Positions 7,576-16,683 of a DNA stretch of 64,000 nucleotides are shown piece after piece. How positions within the stretch are numbered: position 1 is the first letter of the stretch; every line of letters starts with the position of its first letter. Position numbers and translations under genes: made by a program. The stretch is from assembly GCF_000935025.1 (NCBI RefSeq), contig NZ_CP010836.1:1054001-1118000 (forward strand), given 5' to 3'. This DNA comes from Sphingomonas hengshuiensis (lineage in GTDB: Bacteria > Pseudomonadota > Alphaproteobacteria > Sphingomonadales > Sphingomonadaceae). The notes under the pieces are model-generated. The model saw only the letters and a program-made list of their open reading frames with translations, was not told the DNA's origin and searched no databases.

Positions 7576-8852
7576 TGCGCCGCGCCGGTATCCGTCCAAT
7601 GCGACCGATACGCCGCACGCACGCTTTCGAGGTCGGCTTTCGAGGCCATCGCCGCCTCGCAGCGGGCCAGCGCATCGGCGGCGCGAACCGCGATCAGGCC
7701 ATGCGCCATCGGCGCCACCGCGGCGATTTCCGCGAGCGAACGCTGAAGCTTGATCGCGACTTCGACGATCGCCGCGCCGTCGCGCGCGATCGGGCGAAAC
7801 AGGTCGTCGAGTAGGTCGCCAATGCTAAGGTCGGGAAGCCGGACGCGCCCGCTGCCCGAATCGCCCGGCCTGCCGTCGTCCAGCAAGGCGATCATCACCC
7901 TGACGCCGGATCCCAGCACGGCGATGCCGGTTCCCGGATCGTTGACCGCAGGCGACAATGCCCGAGACGCGATCTCGGAGAGCACGACCAGCCCAAGCCG
8001 CGGATCATGATCGAACTGGCGATGATGATCGAAGGTGAACGCACCGCGTATCTCGGCATCGCTCTCGGCGTCGCACCGGTCGAGCCATGCGATTTCGCGG
8101 CTCGTCGTCACGAACGCGCCGGGCATCACCCGCACGTCGATCGCGCAGCCAAGCCGGCAGGCGACCTCGTCGAGCGCCTGGAGGTCGATGTGCGTGATAT
8201 AGCCGATCTTTTCGGCGAACACGGGGTGCCTGCCCGCGATGGGCATGTCGGCTTGTGGCGTTACGGCGACTGTGTAACCGGATCGCTCGATGGCGTCCGT
8301 CGCCACCTTTTCCACGCGGTCGATGGTGTTGCCGACCCGCCCGAAGTTCGACAGATGCCCGATCCAGCGCAGCAGCGTCACGACAATGATCGCGATGACC
8401 AGGATGGTGCCGACGAACAGGATGACACGGCCCGACTTGCCGTAGATGCCGGTCGACAGCGCGCAGATCCCGACGATCGAGAAAAGGAACGCGCCGAGAA
8501 AGGTCGATAGCGCGTTCTGCGCGGTCGAATCCTCAACGAGCAGCTGAGTTGCGCGCGGGGTGATTGCACCGCTGGCGGCGGAGAAAGCGGAGACCATCGC
8601 GGTGAGCGAGAAGGTCGTTACCGCCAGCATCGACGAAGCAAGAATCCCGAGGATGTTGTCGACCGCGTCCGAGCCGATCTTGGTACTGATGTCATAGGGG
8701 ATGTACGGCGCCACGAACGCCGCGAGCAGCGCCAGCGCGACCGAAGACAATGAGAACAGCGCCGCGCGAAACCAGATGCGGCGGAACAGAAGGCGCACCA
8801 CCCAGCGCCAGCGCGAGGTCATGCCCCGGCCTCGTTCCGCGGCGCCGCTCAT
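7557..8852 (-). CDS. DUF2254 family membrane protein
   Basis: Predicted inner-membrane protein of 431 residues. Four hydrophobic helices in the first 200 residues (for example AALFSLSSVALALLAAFVAP, LFVGTILVIAIIVVTLL) precede a soluble domain with the family segments EKIGYITHIDLQAL, TFDHHRQFDHDPRLG and SRALSPAVNDPGTG. The ATG at 8852 is chosen over longer options because it overlaps the L,D-transpeptidase stop as ATGA. Its function is unknown in the family; linkage here is to wall-modifying and stress-type genes. Confidence 0.85.
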   Translation of the reverse strand: MSGAAERGRGMTSRWRWVVRLLFRRIWFRAALFSLSSVALALLAAFVAPYIPYDISTKIGSDAVDNILGILASSMLAVTTFSLTAMVSAFSAASGAITPRATQLLVEDSTAQNALSTFLGAFLFSIVGICALSTGIYGKSGRVILFVGTILVIAIIVVTLLRWIGHLSNFGRVGNTIDRVEKVATDAIERSGYTVAVTPQADMPIAGRHPVFAEKIGYITHIDLQALDEVACRLGCAIDVRVMPGAFVTTSREIAWLDRCDAESDAEIRGAFTFDHHRQFDHDPRLGLVVLSEIASRALSPAVNDPGTGIAVLGSGVRVMIALLDDGRPGDSGSGRVRLPDLSIGDLLDDLFRPIARDGAAIVEVAIKLQRSLAEIAAVAPMAHGLIAVRAADALARCEAAMASKADLESVRAAYRSHWTDTGAAQWHRKG

Positions 8853-10351
8853 GGACCGATATCGGCGTCTTCGCTGCGCAGTCGAGCCTTGCCGGGATAC
8901 GAAAAGCCGAGCGCCTTGGCGATCGGGGTATTCCACCCATAAGGATCGGTGCGAAAGGCGACCTTGCCGTCCTGATCGACGAACACATTGCGGTAGAGCA
9001 GGCGGACCGGAATTGGCGTTTTCAAAGGGACGAACTGCTGCTCGCCACCGGCCTGCGCCGCTTGCCATGCTTCGGATATCTTTTGGTCGTCAGCCAAGAG
9101 TTGCGCAAAGCCAAGCGCGTCCTCCACACGCACGCAGCCATGGCTGCGATGACGATGGCTGCGCTCGAACAGCTCCGGCGCGGCGGTGTCGTGCAGATAG
9201 ATGGCATGTTCATTCTGCATGTCGAACTTGACCAGCCCCAGCGCATTGTCCGGCCCCGATCGCTGGACGATCCAGCCGTCCCTCAGTTCCATGTTGTGGC
9301 GTTGCAGATAGTCCGCGCCGACATGGGCCAGCTCGCCGTTCTGGATCGATTTTGGGACCGTCCAGGTCGGGTTGGCGACGAGGCGATAGATCGGCGATTG
9401 GAGCGGCGGCGTCTCGGTGCCGGGCTTGCCGACGACCACGCGCCGCGTATCGACAAGGACGCCGTCGCGATAATAGGACAGCTGCGCTGCGGCAGTGTTG
9501 ACGTCGATCCGTGTCGCCGGGGGCGTGCGCTCGAGCCACCGCCTGCGCTCCAGCGCGACCGCAACCGCCCGCGCACGGTCGCCGGCCCCGAGATTGAGGA
9601 CACCCAGCGTATCCGGACCGATTATGCCATCGGCGGCGATCCCGTAGTCCCGCTGAAGCGCCTTGACCGCAGCGGCGATCTGCTGGGTATAGATCGGGAG
9701 TGCGCCTTCGGGGGAAGCGTTGTCCGCCAACGCGGCATCGGCTGGAAGATACTCGCCCATGATGAGCTGCTCGACGATGGCCGACACGCGCGCGTCGGCA
9801 TCGCCGACAGTGAGCAACCCCGCGCCGATCTGCGCTGCGCCGCTGTCCTGCGGTTGCGCGCGAAGATCGAGATAGGCTTGGGAAAGCCGGGCATATTCGT
9901 CGTCCTGCGGCGCCAGACTTGCCAGCCATTCGCCCAGCTTGCCGCTGGCTAATGCTTCGGCCAATGCCGGCTCGAGATCGGGCTTGCCCTGCGGCAGCGT
10001 GAACGGATCATGCAATGTCGTCGGATCGACCATCCCTTGCGCCAGCGCCCGGGCATAGCGAAGCGCGGCCGCGCGAAGCACCTCGCCGGATGCTCCGTCC
10101 TGGATTTTCGCGAAGCTGACGCGATCGAGCCCGTGGCGCGCGCGATCGGCAAGCGCCGAGGCGAGGGCCGACCTTGACGCGCCGTCCCAACCACCTGCTT
10201 CCGCCCGCCCGCCTGTTTGCTGTGTCGTAGCGAGCGCCAGCGCTGCGGTAGGCCAGATGGCCGCCGGCGAAACCAGCGCCGCCAACTGAAGCGCCAGGAT
10301 CGGAAAACGAAAGGCGGGGATAGATTTGCGCAAACCCTGAGCGATCGGCAC
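8849..10351 (-). CDS. L,D-transpeptidase with peptidoglycan-binding domain
   Basis: Periplasmic YcbB-type murein L,D-transpeptidase, 500 residues from GTG 10351 (a TTG at 10333 is also possible). It has a hydrophobic signal near residues 15-40, a helical scaffold, a peptidoglycan-binding repeat (VKALQRDYGIAADGIIGPDT), and a YkuD catalytic domain ending in RHRSHGCVRVEDAL with the nucleophilic Cys. Such enzymes make 3-3 cross-links in peptidoglycan, often under envelope stress. It begins six bases after the preceding lipoprotein gene and ends inside the DUF2254 start. Confidence 0.9.
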   Translation of the reverse strand: MPIAQGLRKSIPAFRFPILALQLAALVSPAAIWPTAALALATTQQTGGRAEAGGWDGASRSALASALADRARHGLDRVSFAKIQDGASGEVLRAAALRYARALAQGMVDPTTLHDPFTLPQGKPDLEPALAEALASGKLGEWLASLAPQDDEYARLSQAYLDLRAQPQDSGAAQIGAGLLTVGDADARVSAIVEQLIMGEYLPADAALADNASPEGALPIYTQQIAAAVKALQRDYGIAADGIIGPDTLGVLNLGAGDRARAVAVALERRRWLERTPPATRIDVNTAAAQLSYYRDGVLVDTRRVVVGKPGTETPPLQSPIYRLVANPTWTVPKSIQNGELAHVGADYLQRHNMELRDGWIVQRSGPDNALGLVKFDMQNEHAIYLHDTAAPELFERSHRHRSHGCVRVEDALGFAQLLADDQKISEAWQAAQAGGEQQFVPLKTPIPVRLLYRNVFVDQDGKVAFRTDPYGWNTPIAKALGFSYPGKARLRSEDADIGP

Positions 10352-10357
10352 CCGCGC

Positions 10358-10645
10358 TTACCGGACCGCCGGTGCTTCGTTCGCCACCACCGCGTCGCGG
10401 CGCTCTTCGGTCATCGTTGCCGCGACGTTGCGATCGGCGGCGGTGATCGCGTCGGCGCGTTCTTCGCCCGTTTCGCGAACCTGTTCGGCACCATCCTTGA
10501 GGGCTTCGGCCTGGTTCTCCATGGCGTCCGCGCGCGTATCGGCGGCATCCTCGACCCGATCGGCAAGATTTTCCGCAGGCGTCTGGTTGCAGCCAGCAAG
10601 CGCCAGCGCGCAGAATGCAGCGCCAAGGGTGAGGGTCGTCTTCAT
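10358..10645 (-). CDS. Small Ala/Glu-rich lipoprotein
   Basis: A 95-residue protein with a type II signal peptide; lipobox LAGC places the lipidated Cys at residue 19. The mature part is a charged, Ala-rich amphipathic helix (DRVEDAADTRADAMENQAEA), likely coiled coil, as in small envelope-tethered stress proteins. A GAAGGA site precedes the ATG. No catalytic motif is seen and the function is unknown. Confidence 0.75.
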   Translation of the reverse strand: MKTTLTLGAAFCALALAGCNQTPAENLADRVEDAADTRADAMENQAEALKDGAEQVRETGEERADAITAADRNVAATMTEERRDAVVANEAPAVR

Positions 10646-10677
10646 GGCAATTCCTTCTATTGGGCAGAACGGCGCTC

Positions 10678-10705
10678 GCCCGCCGCCGCATGAGCGGCGG
10701 CGGGC
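10678..10705. terminator. Hairpin between PRC-barrel and lipoprotein genes
   Basis: A perfect 12-bp stem (GCCCGCCGCCGC at 10678-10689, complement at 10694-10705) with loop ATGA. There is no T-tract, so it may attenuate or process the transcript rather than end it. Confidence 0.45.
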
Positions 10706-10726
10706 GCGCAGTGTTTGTTCGGCGCC

Positions 10727-11092
10727 TCAGATGGCGCCGTAATAGCCCGTCAGCTGACTCTCATACGCGCGATCCCAGCTCGGCTCCTCGTCGCGCCGGT
10801 AGCGCGGACCCTCTTTGAGCTGCGCGACGTCGCGATTGACGACATAGCCGCCGCGACTTTCGTCATAGGTGAGCTCGTTCCACGGCAGCGGGAAATAATC
10901 CTCGCCCATGCCGAGGAAACCACCATAGCTGACCACGGCGTGACGCACCTTGCCGTCGCGCTTGCCGATCATGAGATGGTGCACCGAGCCGATCTGCTCG
11001 CCGTCACGACCATAGACGGCGGTGCCGTCGACCTTTTCGGACGAGATCGTCTCACGGGTTTCGTTGCGGTCGATGGTTTGGGTGTTTTCCAT
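10727..11092 (-). CDS. PRC-barrel domain protein
   Basis: A soluble 121-residue protein with one PRC-barrel domain: GTAVYGRDGEQIGSVHHLMI, then the VSYGGFLGMGEDYFPLPW strand pair that is typical of stress-linked PRC-barrel proteins in Alphaproteobacteria. The ATG at 11092 is chosen because AAAGGAG lies just upstream; the longer open frame lacks a site. An EcfG-type promoter sits about 170 bases upstream. Confidence 0.85.
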   Translation of the reverse strand: MENTQTIDRNETRETISSEKVDGTAVYGRDGEQIGSVHHLMIGKRDGKVRHAVVSYGGFLGMGEDYFPLPWNELTYDESRGGYVVNRDVAQLKEGPRYRRDEEPSWDRAYESQLTGYYGAI

Positions 11093-11527
11093 TTGCTTGC
11101 TCCTTTGGCTTGCAATGTGCCCTGGCGCGGCCCGAATGGCCTTCCCGGCGCATGGCCGGTGCGTGACGTGCTCAGGCATCAGCAGCGCAGCGTCGCGATG
11201 CCAGCGATGAGGGCCCGGTACGGCGCTTTGATGAAACAGCGTCTAGGGCAGTATCAAATCAACGGACCGCCCTGAGGATGGTTCCGACCAAATTGATGTC
11301 CGACCGGAAACATCCGGGGTCTCGAATCGGTTTGCATTGGTATCTGATTGCCCAGGTTGGCGTGAGCGTGAGATACAGCGAACTGACGGCTAGAATGTAC
11401 CCTCTGGCAATCGGTTCGGACGTACCGGCGCATTTCCACCTTCGCAGCATCCCCAATCAACAATGGGCGGGAATTGGCCGCGCTCGATCGAAGCGATCCG
11501 GTGCAGTCTGCTGGCTACGATAAACCC
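11093..11527. other. Intergenic region, 435 bases
   Basis: It separates the PRC-barrel gene from the serine hydrolase gene, both on the minus strand. I see no protein-like frame, tRNA or repeat. The only clear signal is the EcfG-type promoter at 11261-11285. Confidence 0.6.
11261..11285 (-). promoter_or_regulatory. EcfG-type general stress promoter
   Basis: On the minus strand GGAAC (11285-11281) is followed after exactly 16 bases by CGTT (11264-11261), the consensus GGAAC-N16/17-CGTT of the alphaproteobacterial sigma EcfG. It points at the PRC-barrel gene, about 170 bases downstream. The match is seen; stress control of the PRC-barrel, lipoprotein, L,D-transpeptidase and DUF2254 genes is inferred. 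Confidence 0.6.
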
Positions 11528-13174
11528 TTATAATCGAACCGCGCGCAACCGGCGTAGCCGGCGGTTGCTGATCGTCAACCCATTTACTTCGCCCGACGCC
11601 GTTCGAGTGAAGGTCACGGTGCCTCGGGGCCCGACGAACCGGTCACCGCCGACCGGCGCCAAAGCCAGATCATATGCCCGCGGCCAGGAGAGCCTCAGAC
11701 GACCGTCAATGACGCGCACCGTGTAGGTCATGTCGGTCTCTTCGCTACGATATTGCCCAGTGAGCGCGTTCAGGGCGGCGAGGTCGGGCAACGGTGAGGT
11801 AACGCGGACGAACACGCGGTGCGTCGGCCATGCATCGCGGATATGCAGTTCGGTCGGCGCGCCCGCGGCCGATGGAACGAAGCGCCATTCGTGCGGCAAG
11901 TCGATGGGTCGGAACACCCCCGGGCCGATGGGGTCGAGAGAGGTTGGACTGCCGGCCTGCCGCAATACGCCATCAGTCCATTCGAGCTGCACCACTTCAT
12001 CGGTGGTGGGGCTCCAATAGACGCCGGCCAGTGCCGATTGCTCGGCGTCCGAAACCTCGATGGATGGGACGAGCGCCGGCAACTGCATCTGATCGCCCAG
12101 ATAGACATCCGCGACCCTGCGAGTGAGACTGGTCGGGTCGATCGCGGCACCGTTGCACAAGGCGATGATCGCCAGTTGCTGATCCGGGAAGAGAATCGCT
12201 TCGGCGCGGTAGCCAGCATCGGCACCGTCGTGGCGCACCATATGCAGGCCGCGATAGCGGCCCAGCGTCAATCCGCCGCCATAGCCGATGTCGGTGCCGT
12301 CGTTCAGCGTGCCCGAGGTCCGCATCCACGCCGCCAGCGCCGCGCCGCCGACGCGTCCGTCGAGCAGGTTCCGTTGCCATTTCAGCAGGTCGACGACGGT
12401 GGTGAGCAAGCCGGTCGAGCCATAGTGATTGACGTTGGGAACATTCTCGCTCCAACCGCCATCCGCGCGGGGGCTGTACGCCGAAGCGCGCCGCGGCACG
12501 ACTTCGCTGCGGTCGTCGCGGAAATGGCTGTCGGTCATGCCGAGCGGCTTGAATATGCGGCTCTCGGCGAACGCCCTGAGCGATTGGCCGGAGACGCGGC
12601 GCACGATTAGGCCGAGCAAGGTATATGCGGCATTGCCGTAGACGATCTCGGAACCGGGCGCGAAGTTCAACTGGCGCTGGCGGCTCAATGCCCAGAGTAT
12701 GTCTTCTTCGGTGTACATATCCTCGCCGCGCCAGCCCGCAAGGTTCAGCAACTGGCCCTGTTCGCGCAGGCCGTCGGTATGGTGGATTAGCTGGGCGATG
12801 GTGATCGGTCGGCCGTAATCGGGCATTTCCGGCACATATTTACGGATGTCGTCATCGAGCGACAGCTTGCCGTCCTGCGCCAACAAGCCGATCGAGAACG
12901 CAGTGAATTGCTTGGAAATCGAGGCGGCAAGGAAGATCGATTGCGGCGTGATGGGGATATCGTGCTCGAGGTTCGCCAAACCGTACCCCCGCGCATAGTC
13001 GAGAGAACCTGCTCGGGATATCGCGACGGCACATCCCGGAGTCTTGCCGTCCGTTTTGAAGATCGCATCGACCTGTTGATGCCGACCACCGGTTGCGTCG
13101 GCGGCGCGTGACCGGGCGGGGTGGAAGGCACACGTCACGGCGATTATCGCCGCCATCAGAGTATAGCGCTTCAC
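11528..13174 (-). CDS. Class C beta-lactamase-type serine hydrolase
   Basis: Serine hydrolase of the AmpC/EstB/penicillin-binding fold, 548 residues from GTG 13174. It has an N-terminal signal peptide (MAAIIAVTCAFHPARSRA), SISK as the Ser-x-x-Lys motif, YGNAAY as the Tyr-x-Asn motif, and HDGADAGY where a KTG would be in true beta-lactamases; His-x-Gly is common in esterases and peptidases of this fold. A C-terminal beta domain of about 170 residues (from SDAEQSALAGVYWSP) resembles the extra domain of these multi-domain hydrolases. Likely periplasmic. The substrate is unknown; true beta-lactamase activity is unlikely. Confidence 0.82.
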   Translation of the reverse strand: MKRYTLMAAIIAVTCAFHPARSRAADATGGRHQQVDAIFKTDGKTPGCAVAISRAGSLDYARGYGLANLEHDIPITPQSIFLAASISKQFTAFSIGLLAQDGKLSLDDDIRKYVPEMPDYGRPITIAQLIHHTDGLREQGQLLNLAGWRGEDMYTEEDILWALSRQRQLNFAPGSEIVYGNAAYTLLGLIVRRVSGQSLRAFAESRIFKPLGMTDSHFRDDRSEVVPRRASAYSPRADGGWSENVPNVNHYGSTGLLTTVVDLLKWQRNLLDGRVGGAALAAWMRTSGTLNDGTDIGYGGGLTLGRYRGLHMVRHDGADAGYRAEAILFPDQQLAIIALCNGAAIDPTSLTRRVADVYLGDQMQLPALVPSIEVSDAEQSALAGVYWSPTTDEVVQLEWTDGVLRQAGSPTSLDPIGPGVFRPIDLPHEWRFVPSAAGAPTELHIRDAWPTHRVFVRVTSPLPDLAALNALTGQYRSEETDMTYTVRVIDGRLRLSWPRAYDLALAPVGGDRFVGPRGTVTFTRTASGEVNGLTISNRRLRRLRAVRL

Positions 13175-13238
13175 ACGGATCGAAAATCTCCCGCATCCAG
13201 CCAAAACGGATTTTGCAGAACCTCCCGCACTCTACCGG

Positions 13239-14246
13239 TCATCGATTTCGCGGTGGGGGCGCGGTGCTGCTCCGCACGACCAGTTCGTGGCCCAGCGTCA
13301 CCTGCCGCACCGGGCTTTCGGCGCCGCGCAAGATCTGGGCGAGCAGTTCGACCGCGCGCCGCCCGATCAGCCCCTTTGGCTGGGCGATGGTGGTCAGGGC
13401 GGGGTGGAAATAGCGTGCGATCGGCAGGTCGTCGAAGCCGATGACCGATATGTCGCCCGGACAGGACAGTCCGGCTTCGCCGATCGCGCTGATCGCGCCG
13501 AGCGCCATTTCGTCGCTGAAGCAGAAGAGCGCGGTCACGTTGCCGTCGAGCAGGTGGCGCGCCTCTTCAAAGGCGGAGCGCGCCGAATAATCGCCGGCCC
13601 GCACGTGCAGCCGCCGCTCCAGCCCGCCGCGCTCCGCCGCGCGGATGGCGCCGGCCAGTCGATCGCGGCTGATCGGGCTGATCGGCGGCCCGGTGATGAT
13701 CCCGATGTCGCGATGGCCGAGCGCGATCAGATGTTCCATCGCGTCGCTGCTCGCGGTCGCGTTGTCGATATGGACGCTCGGCACGCCGATGTCGGGGCTG
13801 TATTCGCATCCGTTGACGATCGGTGCGGCCGCGCCCAGGCGCGCTAACAATGGCGTCAGGCTGACGGGCAGCCGGTGGCCGAGAAAGACCAGCCCGTCCA
13901 CTTCGCGGCGCGACAGCATCTCGGCATATTGTTCTTCGACTTGCGTATCGTGGCGGGTGTCGCCGACGACCACGGCATAACCCGCGTCGCGTGCCGCCTC
14001 CTCCGCGCCGCGAATCACGCTCGCGAAAAAGGGGTTGGAGATATCGGGCACGGTCAGCAGGATCTTGCCCGCGCGCGCCGTGCGCAGGCTCCGCGCCGCG
14101 ACATTGGGGCGATAGCCCAGCGCCGCGACCACCTCCAGCACGCGGCGGCGCGTGCGCTCCGCCACCCGATCCGGCTGGCTCAGCACGCGCGAAACAGTGG
14201 CGGTGGACACCCCGGCTGCCGCCGCGACTTCGATGATCGTCGTCAT
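13239..14246 (-). CDS. LacI-family transcriptional regulator
   Basis: LacI/GalR regulator of 335 residues. The N-terminal helix-turn-helix and hinge (IIEVAAAAGVSTATVSRVLS ... NVAARSLR) is followed by a periplasmic-binding-like effector domain (VPDISNPFF, GITGPPIS-type loops, VIGFDDLPIARYFHP). It is divergent from the 3-keto-glycoside operon, with a perfect dyad between them at 14290-14307, so it is the likely sugar-responsive repressor of that operon. Confidence 0.92.
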   Translation of the reverse strand: MTTIIEVAAAAGVSTATVSRVLSQPDRVAERTRRRVLEVVAALGYRPNVAARSLRTARAGKILLTVPDISNPFFASVIRGAEEAARDAGYAVVVGDTRHDTQVEEQYAEMLSRREVDGLVFLGHRLPVSLTPLLARLGAAAPIVNGCEYSPDIGVPSVHIDNATASSDAMEHLIALGHRDIGIITGPPISPISRDRLAGAIRAAERGGLERRLHVRAGDYSARSAFEEARHLLDGNVTALFCFSDEMALGAISAIGEAGLSCPGDISVIGFDDLPIARYFHPALTTIAQPKGLIGRRAVELLAQILRGAESPVRQVTLGHELVVRSSTAPPPRNR

Positions 14247-14289
14247 GGCACTGTCATGTCGCTTGCGGTGAACCGTGTCGATAGGGGAG

Positions 14290-14307
14290 GATGTAATCCT
14301 TTACATC
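14290..14307. promoter_or_regulatory. LacI-type operator dyad
   Basis: A perfect inverted repeat GATGTAA-TCCT-TTACATC lies in the 125-bp gap between the LacI gene and the MFS gene, 65 bases before the MFS start. Even-centred dyads of this size are typical LacI-family sites. Binding is inferred. Confidence 0.6.
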
Positions 14308-14371
14308 ATCGTTTCCGCTGCATAGTCTGTGCACCAAGGGCGGGAAAACTGCGTCTGGGGAGGATTTGCGC

Positions 14372-15622
14372 ATGGTCGCTGCGGATGGGGCGTTGTCGGG
14401 TAGCGCGCGCCCGGTTTCTGGAATGCTCACGGGGCGCCTGAGCGCGCTCATGTTCATGCAGTTCTTCGTGTGGGGCGCGTGGAACGTCACGCTCGGGCTG
14501 GTCATGCAGACCGTGGGCATCGGCAGCCTGATCGCCAATGCCTTTTCGGTCGGCCCGATCGCCTCGATCGTCGGCTCGTTCCTGCTCGGCATGGCGGCTG
14601 CGCGCTTCCTCAGCCCCAAGATGCTGATGGTCACGCTGCATCTGGTGGGCGGCGCGCTGCTGTTCGTGCTGCCCCGGTTTCTCACGCCCGAACAGGGCGG
14701 GACCTTCGTCTGGCTGCTGCTCGGCTACATGATCCTGTACATGCCCACGGTGGGCCTTGCGAACACGATCGCGCTCAAGAGCTTTGGCGAGCGCGTGGAC
14801 CGGTTCCCGTTCGTGCGCGCGTTCGGCACGCTGGGGTGGATCGTCGCCGGGCTGATCGTCGGCTGGGCCGGGCTTTCCGCCAGCCCGCATATCTTTGAAG
14901 TCGCGGGCGTCGTCTCGCTCGCGCTGGGGCTCTACAGCATCACGCTGCCCAACGTCGAACCCGATGCGCCGCAAGGCAAGAGCCTGGTGGCCGACGTGTT
15001 CTGCACCGAGGCGTTCGGGCTGCTGCGCCAGCGGTCGTTCCTGGTCTTCATCGCCTGCGCCACGCTGATCTCGATCCCGCTGGCGATGTATTATGCCTAT
15101 GCCTCGGCCTATGTCGGCGCGGCAGGCATCCAGAATGTCGGCGGCACGCTGGCGATCGGGCAGATGTCCGAACTGGTGTTCATGTTCTCGATGCCGTGGC
15201 TGTATCGCCGCTTTGGCGTGAAGCCGCTGCTGCTGGTCGGCATGGCCGCCTGGGCGCTGCGCTATGCGCTGTTCGCGATCGGCGATGGCGGCACGTCGCT
15301 CTGGGCGATCTATCTCGGCGTGGCGCTGCACGGTGTGTGCTATGACTTCTTCTTTGTCGCGGGCGCGATCTACACCGGCAACATCGCGACGCCAAAGGGC
15401 GTGAACGCACAGGCGCAGGGCATGCTCACGCTGTTCACCTACGGCGTGGGGATGCTGCTCGGGTCGCAGATCGGCGGGCTGCTCTATGCGCAATTGCCCG
15501 CGAACCCCTCGATCGCCGACTGGCAACAGATGTGGTGGTATCCGGCGATCGCGGCGGCGGTCATCGCACTGCTGTTCCAGCTCACGTTCAAGAACGATCG
15601 CAAGACGGAGGCGGTGGCATGA
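14372..15622 (+). CDS. MFS permease, nucleoside/sugar symporter-like
   Basis: Twelve-helix major facilitator protein, 416 residues, resembling the NupG/XapB nucleoside-proton symporter group, many of which sit in sugar-catabolic clusters. Segments include LMFMQFFVWGAWNVTLGLVM in helix 1 and LGVALHGVCYDFFFVAGAIY in the second half. The ATG at 14372 is chosen because GGGGAGGA lies seven bases upstream. First gene of the operon; its stop overlaps the next start (ATGA). It probably carries the sugar or keto-sugar product from periplasm to cytoplasm. Confidence 0.85.
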   Translation: MVAADGALSGSARPVSGMLTGRLSALMFMQFFVWGAWNVTLGLVMQTVGIGSLIANAFSVGPIASIVGSFLLGMAAARFLSPKMLMVTLHLVGGALLFVLPRFLTPEQGGTFVWLLLGYMILYMPTVGLANTIALKSFGERVDRFPFVRAFGTLGWIVAGLIVGWAGLSASPHIFEVAGVVSLALGLYSITLPNVEPDAPQGKSLVADVFCTEAFGLLRQRSFLVFIACATLISIPLAMYYAYASAYVGAAGIQNVGGTLAIGQMSELVFMFSMPWLYRRFGVKPLLLVGMAAWALRYALFAIGDGGTSLWAIYLGVALHGVCYDFFFVAGAIYTGNIATPKGVNAQAQGMLTLFTYGVGMLLGSQIGGLLYAQLPANPSIADWQQMWWYPAIAAAVIALLFQLTFKNDRKTEAVA

Positions 15623-16683
15623 CCGCGATGCAGGGCCCGGCCATTTTCCTCGCGCAGTTCCTGGGCGATGCTGCGCCGTTCGATACGCTGGACCATATGG
15701 CGGAATGGGCGGCGGGCCTCGGCTATGTCGGTGTGCAGATTCCGTGCGACTCGCGGCTGATCGACCTGACACAGGCTGCCGAGAGCCAGTCCTATTGCGA
15801 CGATCTGCGCGCGCGGCTGGACAAGTTCGGGATTCAGCCGACCGAATTGTCGACGCATCTTCAGGGCCAGCTGGTCGCGGTGCACCCGGCGTATGACACG
15901 CTGTTCGACGGCTTCGCGCCGGCCGAACTCCATGGGAAACCCGCCGAGCGGCAGGCCTGGGCCGTCGAGCAAGTGAAGCTCGCCGCCCGCGCCAGCGCCC
16001 GGCTGGGCCTGAAGGCGCACGCTACCTTCTCCGGCGCGCTGGCTTGGCCCTATGTCTATCCCTGGCCGCAGCGTCCCGCCGGGCTGGTCGAAGAGGCCTT
16101 TGCCGAACTGGCGCGGCGCTGGACCCCGATCCTCGACGTGTTCGAGGAAGCGGGAGTCAATTGCGCGTTCGAAATCCATCCGGGCGAAGACATCCATGAT
16201 GGCGCGACCTGGGAACGGTTCCTGGCCGCCGTGAACAACCATCCCCGCGCGCGCATCCTGTTCGATCCATCGCATTATGTGCTGCAACAGCTCGACTATC
16301 TCGACTTCATCGATCGCTATCACGACCGGATTTCGTGCTTCCATGTGAAGGACGCCGAGTTCAACCCGACCGGGCGCAGCGGCGTTTATGGCGGCTATGA
16401 AAGCTGGGCGAACCGGGCGGGGCGGTTCCGCTCCACCGGCGACGGGCAAGTCGATTTCGTCGGCATCTTCAGCAAGCTGGCGCAATATGGCTATCGCGGC
16501 TGGGCTGTGATCGAATGGGAATGCGCGCTCAAGAACAGCGAGGACGGCGCCCGCGAGGGCGCGCCGTTCATCCGCGACCATATCATCCGCGTCACGGGCC
16601 GCGCGTTCGACGACTTCGCCTCGAGCGGCGTCGACAAGGCTGCGATCCGCACGCTGCTCGGGCTGGACGGAGCGGCGAAATGA
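15619..16683 (+). CDS. Cytoplasmic sugar phosphate isomerase/epimerase-like TIM barrel
   Basis: Xylose-isomerase-like TIM barrel protein, 354 residues, without a signal peptide. The metal-binding Glu/Asp/His/Glu set of the family can be followed in FEIHPGED, ILFDPSHYV, CFHVKDAE and AVIEWECA. Relatives include sugar epimerases and, in 3-keto-glycoside pathways, lyases that cleave 3-keto-glycosides by beta-elimination. It is coupled by ATGA to both the permease before it and the oxidoreductase after it, so it is likely to act on the imported sugar. Confidence 0.85.
   Translation: MTAMQGPAIFLAQFLGDAAPFDTLDHMAEWAAGLGYVGVQIPCDSRLIDLTQAAESQSYCDDLRARLDKFGIQPTELSTHLQGQLVAVHPAYDTLFDGFAPAELHGKPAERQAWAVEQVKLAARASARLGLKAHATFSGALAWPYVYPWPQRPAGLVEEAFAELARRWTPILDVFEEAGVNCAFEIHPGEDIHDGATWERFLAAVNNHPRARILFDPSHYVLQQLDYLDFIDRYHDRISCFHVKDAEFNPTGRSGVYGGYESWANRAGRFRSTGDGQVDFVGIFSKLAQYGYRGWAVIEWECALKNSEDGAREGAPFIRDHIIRVTGRAFDDFASSGVDKAAIRTLLGLDGAAK

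Noticed and set aside
11093..11527. Possible small RNA or tRNA in the gap before the serine hydrolase
   Set aside because: No cloverleaf, T-loop sequence or T-tailed hairpin could be found; only the EcfG promoter is supported.
11528..13174. Class C beta-lactamase (ampC)
   Set aside because: The KTG triad is replaced by HDG and the protein is much longer, with an extra C-terminal domain; an esterase or peptidase role is more likely.
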